The position numbers and the translations under genes were made by a program. DNA of 6,031 bases from Enterovirga sp. Lineage in GTDB: Bacteria; Pseudomonadota; Alphaproteobacteria; Rhizobiales; Beijerinckiaceae. Under the pieces are notes generated by a model. That model was not told the origin of the DNA, did not search any database, and saw nothing but the letters and a program-made list of their open reading frames with translations. Location of the stretch: contig JAQGJZ010000127.1 of assembly GCA_028290385.1 (NCBI GenBank), forward strand, positions 1 to 6,031, in the 5' to 3' direction. The stretch's first letter is position 1. Each line of letters opens with the position of its first letter. Of this stretch, positions 1 through 6,031 are shown one piece after another.

Positions 1-310
1 CCGCCGCCGGCGGCGCAGCGGCAGGAGCCGGCGCGGGAGCAGCCGGACGGCTGACGATCGGCGCAGGCCGACCTGCCAAGGTCGGGGTCGGGGGGGCTGG
101 ACGCGGAGCGGCCGGTGCAGGGGCGGGAGCGGCCTCTTTCGGCGCACCGGGTCCGGTACGGCGCTTCACCGTCTCGACCACGACCGCCTTCGTGCGCCCG
201 TGGGAGAAGCTCTGCCGCACCGTATTCTGCTCGGCCGGGCGCTTCGGCAGCGACAGCGTCTTCGCAGAGACGTGCAGCGTCTTGTCGCCCGGGGTCTTCG
301 TGTCACTCAT
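1..310 (-). CDS. infB: Translation initiation factor IF-2, N-terminal part (runs off window)
   Basis: IF-2 is the GTPase that brings initiator fMet-tRNA to the 30S subunit and promotes subunit joining. Only about 103 N-terminal residues are visible, so the G domain and the tRNA-binding domains lie outside the window. The ATG is at 310-308 and the protein begins [19 protein letters not shown]. Residues about 17-52 contain the [15 protein letters not shown] motif of the IF-2-associated region common in alphaproteobacterial IF-2. From about residue 53 the sequence becomes a low-complexity Pro/Ala linker, as expected before the conserved core in this group. An AGGA at 324-321 lies 10 bases before the ATG, inside the end of ylxR, which supports this start. 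It follows ylxR by 6 bases and is the last visible gene of the rimP-nusA-ylxR-infB operon. Identification is confident from motif and context together. Confidence 0.95.
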   Translation of the reverse strand, partial: MSDTKTPGDKTLHVSAKTLSLPKRPAEQNTVRQSFSHGRTKAVVVETVKRRTGPGAPKEAAPAPAPAAPRPAPPTPTLAGRPAPIVSRPAAPAPAPAAAPPAA

Positions 311-316
311 ACAGAT

Positions 317-988
317 CTAGTCCTGCCGCTCGGCTTCGAACCGAGCCCCGCCCTGTCGAACATCAACGTCCCGCGAAGGCCCGGCGCCACCGTCGACGCC
401 GCGAAAAACGCGAAGCCGACGCCACCGCACCAGGCACCCTTCACTTCCAGGACCCGCGAGAAGCGCAGCATGTATCACATGCACGCGCCCCAAGGCCACG
501 TCCAAATCGTCACCGGGCAGGTCGTCGAAAACGGATAGTCCCGATATCGGGCCGCCTTCCCGTTTTCGCAATGCCGCGGCCAATTTTCGCCTGCCGTCCT
601 CCGCCGCCTCGCGAGCGTGGATGAGGGCCGCGAGCGTGCCGGACAGGATGGCGGATTCGACCTTGCCGAACCCAGCCACGGCCGCTCCGGCCTTGTTGGC
701 GAGCGAGAGCGCCCCCTTCAGGTCGCGCACCAGCGCCGCGTCGATCTCCTCGACGAGGGTCGGGGAAACCTTCAGCTCCGCCTTGAACGCGCGCGAAAAG
801 GCGCGCTTGCGCACGGCCTCGCCCACGACAGCCGCGGTGGGCACCGCCCAGGCGCCGCGGCCCGGGAGCTTGTTGCGCAAATCCGGGACAACCGATCCGT
901 CCGGCCCGAGCACAAAGCGCATCAGATCGGAGGCGGGTCTCGCCTCACGCGTCACGATGCAGGTGCGCTCGGGTTCTGGTTTCGGCAC
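317..988 (-). CDS. ylxR: YlxR-type RNA-binding protein (DUF448 + L7Ae-like domain)
   Basis: This 223-residue protein lies between nusA and infB, the usual place of YlxR. Residues about 7-80 form the DUF448 domain, with the family pattern RTCIVTRE (8-15), DLMRFVLGPDGSVVPDL (21-37) and LPGRGAW (41-47). Residues about 85-197 look like the L7Ae/YlxQ-like RNA-binding fold that follows DUF448 in alphaproteobacteria: ALSLANKAGAAVAGFGKVE (93-111) and ALGRVHVIHAALLAGPGSEG (165-184). The tail after about 198 is Gly/Arg/Asp-rich and unconserved. YlxR proteins bind RNA and have been linked to ribosome or RNase P-related functions in some bacteria; the exact role here is unknown. The start is a GTG at 988-986 with no clear Shine-Dalgarno sequence before it. 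The reading frame stays open back into nusA, so the true start could be different or depend on translational coupling. The TAG stop is 6 bases before infB. Confidence 0.9.
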   Translation of the reverse strand: MPKPEPERTCIVTREARPASDLMRFVLGPDGSVVPDLRNKLPGRGAWAVPTAAVVGEAVRKRAFSRAFKAELKVSPTLVEEIDAALVRDLKGALSLANKAGAAVAGFGKVESAILSGTLAALIHAREAAEDGRRKLAAALRKREGGPISGLSVFDDLPGDDLDVALGRVHVIHAALLAGPGSEGCLVRWRRLRVFRGVDGGAGPSRDVDVRQGGARFEAERQD

Positions 989-1004
989 GTCGCGGAGGGC
1001 CGGC

Positions 1005-2615
1005 TCAGCTCGGCTGCATCTCGGCGTCGGCGGCCGCTTCTTCGTCGACGGGCTCCTCGGCCGGAGCAGCCTCGACCCAGCCGGCCTTCACGCGGGCCTG
1101 CATGATCATGGCCTCGGCCTCGGTGCGGGACATGCCGAACGCGTCGAGGAAGCCCTCGTGGCGCACGGCGTCCTGGCCGCGGCCTTCCGTGTAGCCGACG
1201 AGGTCGTCCGTGGCGCAGCCCGCGAGATCCTCGATCGACTTCACGTCGTTCTCGCCGAAGGCCACGAGCATGGGGGTCGTCACGCCGTCGATCTCGCGCA
1301 GCTCGTCCTGCACGCCCAGCTCCCGCCGGCGCGCATCCTGCTCGGATTCGATCCGGTCGAGATATTCCTGTCCGCGACGCTGGATCTCGGCGCCCGTGTC
1401 CTCGTCGAAGCCCTGGATGGCGGCAATCTCGGACGGGTCCGCGGCCGCGATCTCCTCGACGCTGCGGAAGCCTTCCGAGGCGAGCAGCTGGCCGACCACC
1501 TCATCCACGTCGAGGGCCGCCATGAAGAGCTCGGTGCGCTCCACGAATTCCTTCTGCCGACGCTCGGATTCCTCGGCCTCGGTCAGGATGTCGATGTCCC
1601 AGCCGGTGAGCTGCGAGGCGAGGCGGACGTTCTGGCCGCGTCGGCCGATCGCCAGCGAGAGCTGGTCATCCGGCACCACCACCTCGATGCGCTCGGCGTC
1701 CTCGTCGAGCACGACCTTCACGACCTCGGCCGGCTGCAGCGCGTTCACGATGAAGGTGGCCCGGTCGTAGGACCACGGGATGATGTCGATCTTCTCGCCC
1801 TGCAGTTCGCCGACCACGGCCTGAACGCGCGAGCCGCGCATGCCGACGCAGGCGCCGACCGGATCGATGGAGCTGTCGCGAGACGTCACGGCGATCTTGG
1901 CGCGGGAGCCCGGATCGCGGGCAACGGCCTTCACCTCGACGATGCCGTCGTAGATTTCCGGCACCTCGGAGGCGAACAGCTTCGCCATGAATTGCGGGTG
2001 GGTGCGGGACAGGAAGATCTGCGGGCCGCGGGCCTCCCGGCGCACGTCGAACAGATAGGCCCGGATGCGGTCGCCCGGGCGGAAGGTTTCGCGCGGGATC
2101 AGTTCATCGCGCCGCACGATGCCTTCGCCGCGGCCGGAGAGGTCGACGATGACGTTGCCGTATTCGACGCGCTTCACGAGGCCGTTGATGATCTCGCCGA
2201 TGCGGTCCTTGTATTCCTCGTACTGCCGGTCGCGCTCGGCATCGCGGACCTTCTGGACGATGACCTGCTTGGCCGACTGGGCGGCGATGCGGCCGAAATC
2301 GAAGGGCGGGAGCGGCTCGGAGATGGCGTCGCCGACCTGCGCGGCCGGATTGCGGCGGCGCGCATCCTCCAGCGCGATCTCGGTCGCGTCGTTCTCGACC
2401 TGATCGACGACGAGCAGGTGGCGCGAGAGCCGGAGTTCGCCGGTGCGGGGATGGATCTCGGCATGGACGTCCGTTTCCGCGCCGTAGCGGGAGCGGGCGG
2501 CCTTGGCGATCGCGTCCTCCATGGCGGCGACGACGATCTGCCGGTCGATGACCTTTTCGCGCGCGACCGCATCCGCGATCTGCAGCAATTCGAGCCGATT
2601 GGCGCTGACCGCCAT
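1005..2615 (-). CDS. nusA: Transcription termination/antitermination factor NusA
   Basis: NusA binds RNA polymerase and nascent RNA. It modulates pausing and intrinsic termination and takes part in rRNA antitermination. The 536-residue protein shows the full proteobacterial architecture. An N-terminal RNAP-binding domain (about 1-130) includes [20 protein letters not shown]. An S1 domain (about 136-202) is followed by KH1 (about 230-295) with GMRG at 258-261. KH2 (about 303-350) has GRRG at 324-327 followed by [16 protein letters not shown]. Two helical acidic repeats follow (about 367-423 and 431-513), and then an Ala/Glu-rich tail. The second repeat appears to carry an insert around residues 474-488. 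E. coli NusA is about 495 residues, so the extra length is mostly this insert and the tail. The ATG at 2615-2613 has a strong AAAGGAG 7 bases upstream. There is no sign of damage. Confidence 0.98.
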   Translation of the reverse strand: MAVSANRLELLQIADAVAREKVIDRQIVVAAMEDAIAKAARSRYGAETDVHAEIHPRTGELRLSRHLLVVDQVENDATEIALEDARRRNPAAQVGDAISEPLPPFDFGRIAAQSAKQVIVQKVRDAERDRQYEEYKDRIGEIINGLVKRVEYGNVIVDLSGRGEGIVRRDELIPRETFRPGDRIRAYLFDVRREARGPQIFLSRTHPQFMAKLFASEVPEIYDGIVEVKAVARDPGSRAKIAVTSRDSSIDPVGACVGMRGSRVQAVVGELQGEKIDIIPWSYDRATFIVNALQPAEVVKVVLDEDAERIEVVVPDDQLSLAIGRRGQNVRLASQLTGWDIDILTEAEESERRQKEFVERTELFMAALDVDEVVGQLLASEGFRSVEEIAAADPSEIAAIQGFDEDTGAEIQRRGQEYLDRIESEQDARRRELGVQDELREIDGVTTPMLVAFGENDVKSIEDLAGCATDDLVGYTEGRGQDAVRHEGFLDAFGMSRTEAEAMIMQARVKAGWVEAAPAEEPVDEEAAADAEMQPS

Positions 2616-2622
2616 GTCCGTT

Positions 2623-2629
2623 CTCCTTT
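2623..2629 (-). promoter_or_regulatory. Strong nusA ribosome binding site overlapping the rimP stop codon
   Basis: The minus strand reads AAAGGAG from 2629 to 2623, followed by 7 bases and the nusA ATG at 2615. The rimP stop TAA occupies 2630-2628, so its last two bases are the first two A's of this site. Ribosomes ending rimP therefore cover the nusA initiation region, which suggests coupled or at least closely tied translation. It is the clearest Shine-Dalgarno sequence in the window. Confidence 0.85.
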
Positions 2630-3254
2630 AAACCGTATTCTGTCTGGGCCGCGCGTCTTCCGGCGCCGGCGCCTCGTCAGCCGCTTCGCCAGCCGCGTCC
2701 GCGGCCTCCCCCGCCGCCTTGCCGCGGCGGAGCGACTCCCGGATCAGCTCGTCCGACAGGACGAGCCGCGCTTCGGCGATGTCGGCGAGCGACAGCTGCG
2801 CCACCACCTCCTCGTCGCCCGGCGCGTCCGGCAGCTCGATGGTGGCCGTGGTCTCGTCCGCATCCCGAACGATGCCGCGGAAACGCTTGCGACCCTCCAG
2901 CGGGACGCCGAGCTCGATCTTCGCGTCGTATCCCGCCCAGCGGCGGAAATCGGAGGCCCGCACGAGGGGCCGGTCGATGCCGGGCGAGGAGACCTCCAGG
3001 TGGTAGGCCTGCGCGACCGGGTCTTCGAGGTCGAGCACCGGCGAAACGGCGCGGCTCACGGCCTCGCAATCCTCGACGGTCATCGTCCCGTCCGGGCGCT
3101 CGGCCATGATCTGGACCGTCGACCCGTTCTGGGCCGACACCTTCACGCGCACGAGCCGGAAGCCCAGATCGGCGAGAACGGGCTCGACGAGCTGCGCGAC
3201 ACGGGCCGCAACGCCCTTTTCACGGTAGAACCTGGGTTCGGATAAGTCCGTCAT
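2628..3254 (-). CDS. rimP: Ribosome maturation factor RimP
   Basis: RimP binds the assembling 30S subunit and is needed for efficient late maturation of the small subunit. The protein is 208 residues. The N-terminal alpha/beta domain (about 12-95) ends with the family hallmark [14 protein letters not shown] (84-97). It is followed by the C-terminal SH3-like barrel (about 98-175), which includes GRKRFRGIV (121-129). The last 30 residues or so are an Ala/Glu/Asp-rich tail with no conserved motif, which makes it longer than E. coli RimP (about 150 residues); such tails are common in alphaproteobacteria. The ATG at 3254-3252 is the only plausible upstream start, because an in-frame TGA lies 24 bases before it with no start codon between. 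No good Shine-Dalgarno sequence is visible. It is the first gene of the operon and is preceded by a terminator-like hairpin that probably controls read-through. Confidence 0.96.
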   Translation of the reverse strand: MTDLSEPRFYREKGVAARVAQLVEPVLADLGFRLVRVKVSAQNGSTVQIMAERPDGTMTVEDCEAVSRAVSPVLDLEDPVAQAYHLEVSSPGIDRPLVRASDFRRWAGYDAKIELGVPLEGRKRFRGIVRDADETTATIELPDAPGDEEVVAQLSLADIAEARLVLSDELIRESLRRGKAAGEAADAAGEAADEAPAPEDARPRQNTV

Positions 3255-3287
3255 GACCGAGTGCTCGTCGTCCGGCGTTCAAGCAAT

Positions 3288-3318
3288 AAAAAAGAGCGGG
3301 ACCCTCGCGGGCCCGCTC
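3288..3318 (-). terminator. Intrinsic terminator in the rimP leader, probable attenuator
   Basis: On the minus strand a 7-bp stem GAGCGGG/CCCGCTC (3318-3312 with 3300-3294) continues, past one bulged T (complement of 3301), into 3 bp CCC/GGG closed by a GCGA (GNRA-type) loop at 3308-3305. Six consecutive T follow at 3293-3288. This is a textbook Rho-independent terminator. It works only in the minus direction, because no T tract lies on the other side. It ends 33 bases before the rimP ATG, and those bases have no room for a promoter. It either ends transcripts from the small membrane-protein gene or, more likely, acts as an attenuator that operon transcripts must pass. Confidence 0.85.
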
Positions 3319-3325
3319 CCGACAA

Positions 3326-3341
3326 TGGCGCTTTCGCACCA
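3326..3341 (-). promoter_or_regulatory. GAAA-tetraloop hairpin in the rimP leader
   Basis: On the minus strand TGGTGC (3341-3336) pairs with GCGCCA (3331-3326), with one G-U pair, around a GAAA loop (3335-3332). This is a compact GNRA-capped stem 7 bases before the terminator stem. It could be a folding element, a protein-binding site or part of a switch with the terminator. Function is inferred only from position. Confidence 0.5.
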
Positions 3342-3360
3342 CACCAGAGCTGACAAGACC

Positions 3361-3389
3361 TAGATAACACCGCACCCCGAAGGGCGCAA
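3361..3389 (-). promoter_or_regulatory. Candidate promoter for the rimP operon
   Basis: The minus strand carries TTGCGC (3389-3384) as a possible -35 box, a 17-base spacer and TATCTA (3366-3361) as a possible -10 box. The predicted transcript would start near 3354 and include the GAAA hairpin and the terminator. Both boxes match the sigma-70 consensus only partly, so this is a modest call. It is the best-spaced candidate I found between the small upstream gene and rimP. Confidence 0.35.
3372..3387 (-). promoter_or_regulatory. UUCG-tetraloop hairpin after the small membrane-protein gene
   Basis: On the minus strand GCGCCC (3387-3382) pairs with GGGTGC (3377-3372) around TTCG (3381-3378), giving a C(UUCG)G loop, one of the most stable tetraloops. 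It lies about 35 bases after the stop of the small upstream gene. What follows (GGTGTTATCT) is not a real T tract, so it would be a weak terminator at best. It may protect the 3' end of the upstream transcript or be the first element of a structured leader. It overlaps the candidate promoter, and the two roles may be alternatives. Confidence 0.45.
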
Positions 3390-3422
3390 GGTTCGGCGGC
3401 CCCTGACAACTCCGGGGCGGGG

Positions 3423-3656
3423 TCAGCCCGCCTCGACCGAACTGGCGCGGCGCCAGAACTGGACCATCATGTAGAGCGCGAAAAGCGAGAACAGCCCCAT
3501 CAGCACGTAGCCGATCACCTGCCCGAGCTCCAGAAGACCCGCGATCGCCCAGCCGCCGGACAGCGCAACGGCGAAGACCTCGATCCCGACCAGGACCATG
3601 AGGCTGGCCAGCGTGAAGGTGGAGCGGCCCCGGGAGGGACGTGATGGGGCGGCCAA
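3423..3656 (-). CDS. Small two-helix membrane protein of unknown function
   Basis: I do not recognise a named family. Starting from the TTG at 3656-3654 the product is 77 residues. It has a short basic N-terminus (PSRPSRGRS), a hydrophobic helix at about 14-40 (GIEVFAVALSGGWAIAGLL), a short turn, a second helix at about 47-66 (VIGYVLMGLFSLFALYMMV), and a polar end (FWRRASSVEAG). The positive charges at both ends suggest both termini face the cytoplasm. I chose the TTG because GGAGA (3667-3663) lies 6 bases before it. A GTG at 3689 in the same frame would add 11 residues but has no ribosome binding site. Clean hydrophobic segmentation and a good ribosome binding site argue that it is a real gene. 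It points in the same direction as rimP and is divergent from the hydrolase gene. Confidence 0.7.
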   Translation of the reverse strand: MAAPSRPSRGRSTFTLASLMVLVGIEVFAVALSGGWAIAGLLELGQVIGYVLMGLFSLFALYMMVQFWRRASSVEAG

Positions 3657-3719
3657 TCCGGCTCTCCAATAGCAAACAAGCGCGCCCACTAACGCAAAGC
3701 AGTGCGCGCGTGCAACAAT

Positions 3720-3738
3720 ATGGGCCCTCGCAGCCCAT
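3720..3738. promoter_or_regulatory. Interrupted palindrome just before the GGT-like gene
   Basis: ATGGGC (3720-3725) and GCCCAT (3733-3738) are perfect inverted arms around a 7-base spacer, ending 8 bases before the ATG at 3747. No Shine-Dalgarno sequence is visible in this stretch. The element could be an operator in the divergent intergenic region or an mRNA hairpin at the initiation site. The rest of 3657-3746 holds the ribosome binding site of the small membrane-protein gene and an alternating purine-pyrimidine run at 3702-3714. I found no convincing -35/-10 pair on either strand. Confidence 0.3.
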
Positions 3739-3746
3739 TATCCAGC

Positions 3747-5342
3747 ATGATCGACACACCGACCTTCTCGTCCGCGGCTGTCGCCGCCCCACACCGCCTC
3801 GCGTCCGAGAGCGGGCGCGCCGTCCTGGCCGAAGGCGGCAACGCGATCGAGGCGATGGTCGCCATGGCGGCGACGATCGCGGTGGTCTACCCGCACATGA
3901 ACGCGATCGGGGGCGACGCCTTCTGGGTCATCCACGAGCCAGGCGGGCGCGTGCGCGCCATCGAGGCCTGCGGCCCGGCCGGGAGCCTGGCCACGATCAA
4001 GCGCTACCGCGACAAGGGCTACGACGCCCTCCCCTTCCGCGGGCCCGACGCGGCTATAACGGTCGCGGGCGCTGTCGGTGGCTGGGGTGCCGCGCTCGCG
4101 TATTCGAAGAGCCTGGGCGGAAAGCTGCCCGTTTCCGTCCTGCTCGCGGATGCGATCCGCTTCGCGAAGGAGGGCTACGAGGTGTCCCCGTCGGAGCTGC
4201 GCACGCGCCCGAACGAGCCGGACGCCCTGAACGCCGCCCCGAACTTCCTGGCGACCTTCGGGTTCGACGGTAAGCCGCCCAAGAAGGGCGACATCCGCCG
4301 CGTGCCCGCGCTCGCGGCGACGCTGGACCAGCTCGCCGGTGCCGGGCTCGACGACTTCTACCGCGGCGATGTGGCGCGCGAGATCGCGGCCGATCTGGAG
4401 GCGATCGGAGCCCCGGTGACGCGCTCCGACCTGGAGAGCTTCAGGGCGGTGATCCGCGAGCCGCTGCAGGCGAAGCTCCGGCACGGCACCGCGTACAACA
4501 AGGCGCCGCCCACGCAGGGCATCGCGGCCCTGCTGATCCTCGGCATCTACGAGCGCCTCGGCATCACCGGGCCGGAATCGGTCCGCCACCACCACGGGCT
4601 GATCGAGGCGACAAAGCGCGCCTTCCGCATCCGCGACCGCATCGTCACCGATTACGACCGGCTGAAGCACGACCCCGCGGCCTTTCTCATCCCGGCGGCC
4701 TTCGACCGCGAGGCGGCCGCGATCGACATGGGGCGCGCCGCGCCCTGGCCCGCGCCGGCCGGCGACGGCGACACGATCTGGATGGGCGCGATCGACGGCT
4801 CCGGCCTCGCGGTCTCGTTTATCCAGTCGGTTTATTGGGAATGGGGCTCCGGCTGCGTCCTGCCGCGAACCGGCATCCATTGGCAGAACCGCGGCGCGTC
4901 CTTCTCGCTCGACCCCAATGCCGTGAACCCGCTGGAGCCCGGCCGCCGACCGTTCCACACGCTGAACCCCGCCCTCGCGGTTCTCTCGGACGGGCGCGTC
5001 ATGTCCTACGGATCCATGGGCGGGGACGGACAGCCGCAATTCCAGGCCCAGATCTTCACCCGCTACGTCGATCTCGGCGAGGGTGTCGCCGAAGCCGTGG
5101 ACCGGCCGCGCTGGCTGCTCGGCCGCACCTGGGGCCAGAGCTCGACCAGCCTCAAGGTGGAGAGCCGGTTCGACCCGGCGATCCTGGAAGGCCTCGCCCG
5201 CCTCGGGCACGACGTGGAGGAGGTCGGCGAGCCCTATTCGGACGGGCTCGGCCATGCCGGGCTGCTGGTGAAGCATCCCGGCAACGGCCGCGTCGAGGCC
5301 AGCCACGATCCGCGCTCGGACGGGAGCGCGGCCGGATTGTAA
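3747..5342 (+). CDS. Gamma-glutamyltransferase-superfamily Ntn hydrolase, oxamate amidohydrolase (HpxW)-like
   Basis: The 531-residue proenzyme belongs to the Ntn-hydrolase superfamily that cleaves itself before a catalytic Thr. The large-subunit part (1-342) opens with AAVAAPHRLASESGRAVLAE and GGNAIEAMVAMAAT, then YPHMNAIGGDAFW (48-60). The small subunit should start at Thr343 in GDTIWMGAIDGSG. The oxyanion Gly pair is in GSMGGDGQPQ (425-426), and the C-terminus keeps the family DPRS (521-524). By manual alignment the Arg that holds the gamma-glutamyl carboxylate in E. coli GGT is Leu81 here, and the Ser-Ser pair is His404-Thr405. This points away from glutathione chemistry and toward HpxW-like amidohydrolases, which are similar in length. 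There is no signal peptide, so it is probably cytoplasmic. The start at ATG 3747 fits where family similarity begins; a GTG at 3702 is in frame but less likely. No purine or oxamate pathway genes are nearby, so the substrate is open. Confidence 0.9.
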   Translation: MIDTPTFSSAAVAAPHRLASESGRAVLAEGGNAIEAMVAMAATIAVVYPHMNAIGGDAFWVIHEPGGRVRAIEACGPAGSLATIKRYRDKGYDALPFRGPDAAITVAGAVGGWGAALAYSKSLGGKLPVSVLLADAIRFAKEGYEVSPSELRTRPNEPDALNAAPNFLATFGFDGKPPKKGDIRRVPALAATLDQLAGAGLDDFYRGDVAREIAADLEAIGAPVTRSDLESFRAVIREPLQAKLRHGTAYNKAPPTQGIAALLILGIYERLGITGPESVRHHHGLIEATKRAFRIRDRIVTDYDRLKHDPAAFLIPAAFDREAAAIDMGRAAPWPAPAGDGDTIWMGAIDGSGLAVSFIQSVYWEWGSGCVLPRTGIHWQNRGASFSLDPNAVNPLEPGRRPFHTLNPALAVLSDGRVMSYGSMGGDGQPQFQAQIFTRYVDLGEGVAEAVDRPRWLLGRTWGQSSTSLKVESRFDPAILEGLARLGHDVEEVGEPYSDGLGHAGLLVKHPGNGRVEASHDPRSDGSAAGL

Positions 5343-5350
5343 GCGGCGAG

Positions 5351-5375
5351 CCGGTCAGGCCGAGGCCGGGACCGG
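5351..5375. other. Inverted repeat at the convergent gene ends
   Basis: CCGGTC (5351-5356) and GACCGG (5370-5375) form a 6-bp stem, with an additional short GGC/GCC pairing (5358-5360 with 5365-5367) inside. It covers the stop codon of the antiporter gene and begins 8 bases after the stop of the hydrolase gene. It could act as a hairpin at the 3' end of either transcript. Neither side has a T tract, so it is not a typical intrinsic terminator, and in DNA this GC-rich it may be chance. Confidence 0.3.
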
Positions 5376-6031
5376 AACACCGGCGGGATTCGCGGCGCCC
5401 GGAACGGCTGCCCCGAGCCCCGTGACGTGGGACGCCATCTCGCGGGCGATCTCCTGCTCGCCCATGACGACGTAATCCGCCCCGCGCCGGCGAAGATGCT
5501 CGGCCTCCGCGTCCGTCTGGGCTCGCGCCACGATCCGGATCTGCGGGTTCGCGGCGCGCGCCGCCTCGATCAGGTTGATCGCCTCGAACGCGTTCGGGAT
5601 GGCGCTGAGGAGCCAGCGCGCCTGCGACAGGTTCGCCGCCTCGAGAAGGCCGCGCTGCGCGACATTGCCCGAGATCACCTCGAAGCCCTCGGCCCGCAGC
5701 CGCTCGGCCATGTCGTCCCGCTCCTCGATCACGAGCAGCGGCGTGTTGCCGGCGCGGAGAACGGGCCCGATCAGGCTGCCGACACGCCCCCAGCCGACCA
5801 GCACGGCATGGTCACGCAAGGTCGTGATCGGCAGGGGCTCCTCGGCAGGCCCGGCCTCTTCGGGCGCGCGCCGGGCGCGGCGGGACTGGAGCGCGTCGAT
5901 GCTCCAGAACACGAGCGGGTTCACCAGGATAGAGAGCAGCGCGCCGGCCAGGATAAGGTCGCGGCCCCGCTCCGGAAGCAGGCCCAGGCCGACCCCGAGC
6001 GTCGCCAGGATGAACGAGAATTCGCCGATCT
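5355..6031 (-). CDS. Kef/YbaL-type cation:proton antiporter, C-terminal part (runs off window)
   Basis: Monovalent cation:proton antiporters of the CPA2 family move K+ or Na+ against H+ across the inner membrane. Only the last 224 residues are visible, and the gene continues beyond 6031. The visible part starts in the membrane domain with IGEFSFILATLGVGLGLLPE, a motif typical of the Kef/YbaL group, followed by a final helix DLILAGALLSILVNPLVFW (24-42). After a charged linker comes an RCK/TrkA-N Rossmann domain (about 73-195). It has the dinucleotide motif GWGRVG (79-84) and the acidic end of the second strand, VIEE (100-103). These imply gating by NAD(H) or a similar ligand. A short Ala/Pro tail ends the protein and no RCK-C domain follows. 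It converges on the hydrolase gene with a 12-base gap. The YbaL subgroup is my best guess; KefB/KefC is the alternative. Confidence 0.9.
   Translation of the reverse strand, partial: IGEFSFILATLGVGLGLLPERGRDLILAGALLSILVNPLVFWSIDALQSRRARRAPEEAGPAEEPLPITTLRDHAVLVGWGRVGSLIGPVLRAGNTPLLVIEERDDMAERLRAEGFEVISGNVAQRGLLEAANLSQARWLLSAIPNAFEAINLIEAARAANPQIRIVARAQTDAEAEHLRRRGADYVVMGEQEIAREMASHVTGLGAAVPGAANPAGVPVPASA

Noticed and set aside
1..310. Pro/Ala-rich repeats at the left edge as a repeat element
   Set aside because: They are the coding sequence of the low-complexity IF-2 linker, read in frame with a well-recognised N-terminus.
621..3245. An 874-codon open frame on the plus strand opposite ylxR, nusA and rimP
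   Set aside because: It is exactly antisense to three well-recognised genes. Its translation is Arg/Asp/His-rich with no recognisable domain. Long open antisense frames are expected in GC-rich DNA with strong third-position bias.
3276..3341. A possible 21-codon leader peptide starting with GTG and running through the terminator hairpin to a TGA before rimP
   Set aside because: It has no Shine-Dalgarno sequence, a GTG start, no run of a regulatory amino acid, and it overlaps strong RNA structure. Chance is the simpler explanation.
3372..3387. The UUCG hairpin as a normal intrinsic terminator of the small membrane-protein gene
   Set aside because: The bases after it (GGTGTTATCT) do not form a T tract, so it was kept only as a structural element.
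3220..3792. A 190-codon minus-strand frame spanning the leader, the small membrane-protein gene and the start of the hydrolase
   Set aside because: It overlaps three better-supported elements in another frame and its translation shows no domain. It is an out-of-frame reading of the small gene and leader.
3738..5306. A 522-codon open frame on the minus strand opposite the GGT-like gene
   Set aside because: It is the mirror frame of a gene with clear family motifs. Its product has no recognisable domain and is rich in Arg, Gly and Ala, as expected for an antisense shadow.

Overview
The window is high-GC DNA from an alphaproteobacterium. The protein sequences suggest the Hyphomicrobiales, probably close to Methylobacterium; this rests on remembered family resemblance, not on a search. 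The main landmark is the translation/transcription-factor operon rimP-nusA-ylxR-infB. It lies on the minus strand and is read from about 3250 down to position 1, where infB runs off the window.

Layout, left to right: 1-310 (-) is the N-terminal start of translation initiation factor IF-2. 317-988 (-) is a YlxR-type RNA-binding protein, a DUF448 domain joined to an L7Ae-like domain. 1005-2615 (-) is NusA and 2628-3254 (-) is RimP. These genes are tightly packed (gaps of 6, 16 and 12 bases), and the stop codon of rimP lies inside the ribosome binding site of nusA. Positions 3255-3422 form a non-coding leader. It carries a clear intrinsic terminator only 33 bases before the rimP start, preceded by two hairpins with stable-type tetraloops and a candidate promoter. 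Because the gap after the terminator is too short for a promoter, transcription of the operon should pass through the terminator, so it looks like an attenuator.

3423-3656 (-) is a small two-helix membrane protein of unknown function. 3657-3746 is a divergent intergenic region with an interrupted palindrome. 3747-5342 (+) is an Ntn hydrolase of the gamma-glutamyltransferase superfamily. It has a probable catalytic Thr but lacks the residues that bind the gamma-glutamyl carboxylate, and it resembles oxamate amidohydrolase (HpxW) more than true GGT. 5355-6031 (-) is the C-terminal part of a Kef/YbaL-type cation:proton antiporter with a nucleotide-binding RCK domain. It converges on the hydrolase gene with a 12-base gap.

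The first four genes work together: RimP and IF-2 act in 30S maturation and initiation, NusA in pausing, termination and antitermination, and YlxR is an RNA-binding accessory protein. The other three genes have no evident functional link to that operon. I see no mobile element, CRISPR array, tRNA or rRNA. The most interesting non-routine signals are the structured rimP leader and the atypical active site of the GGT-like enzyme.
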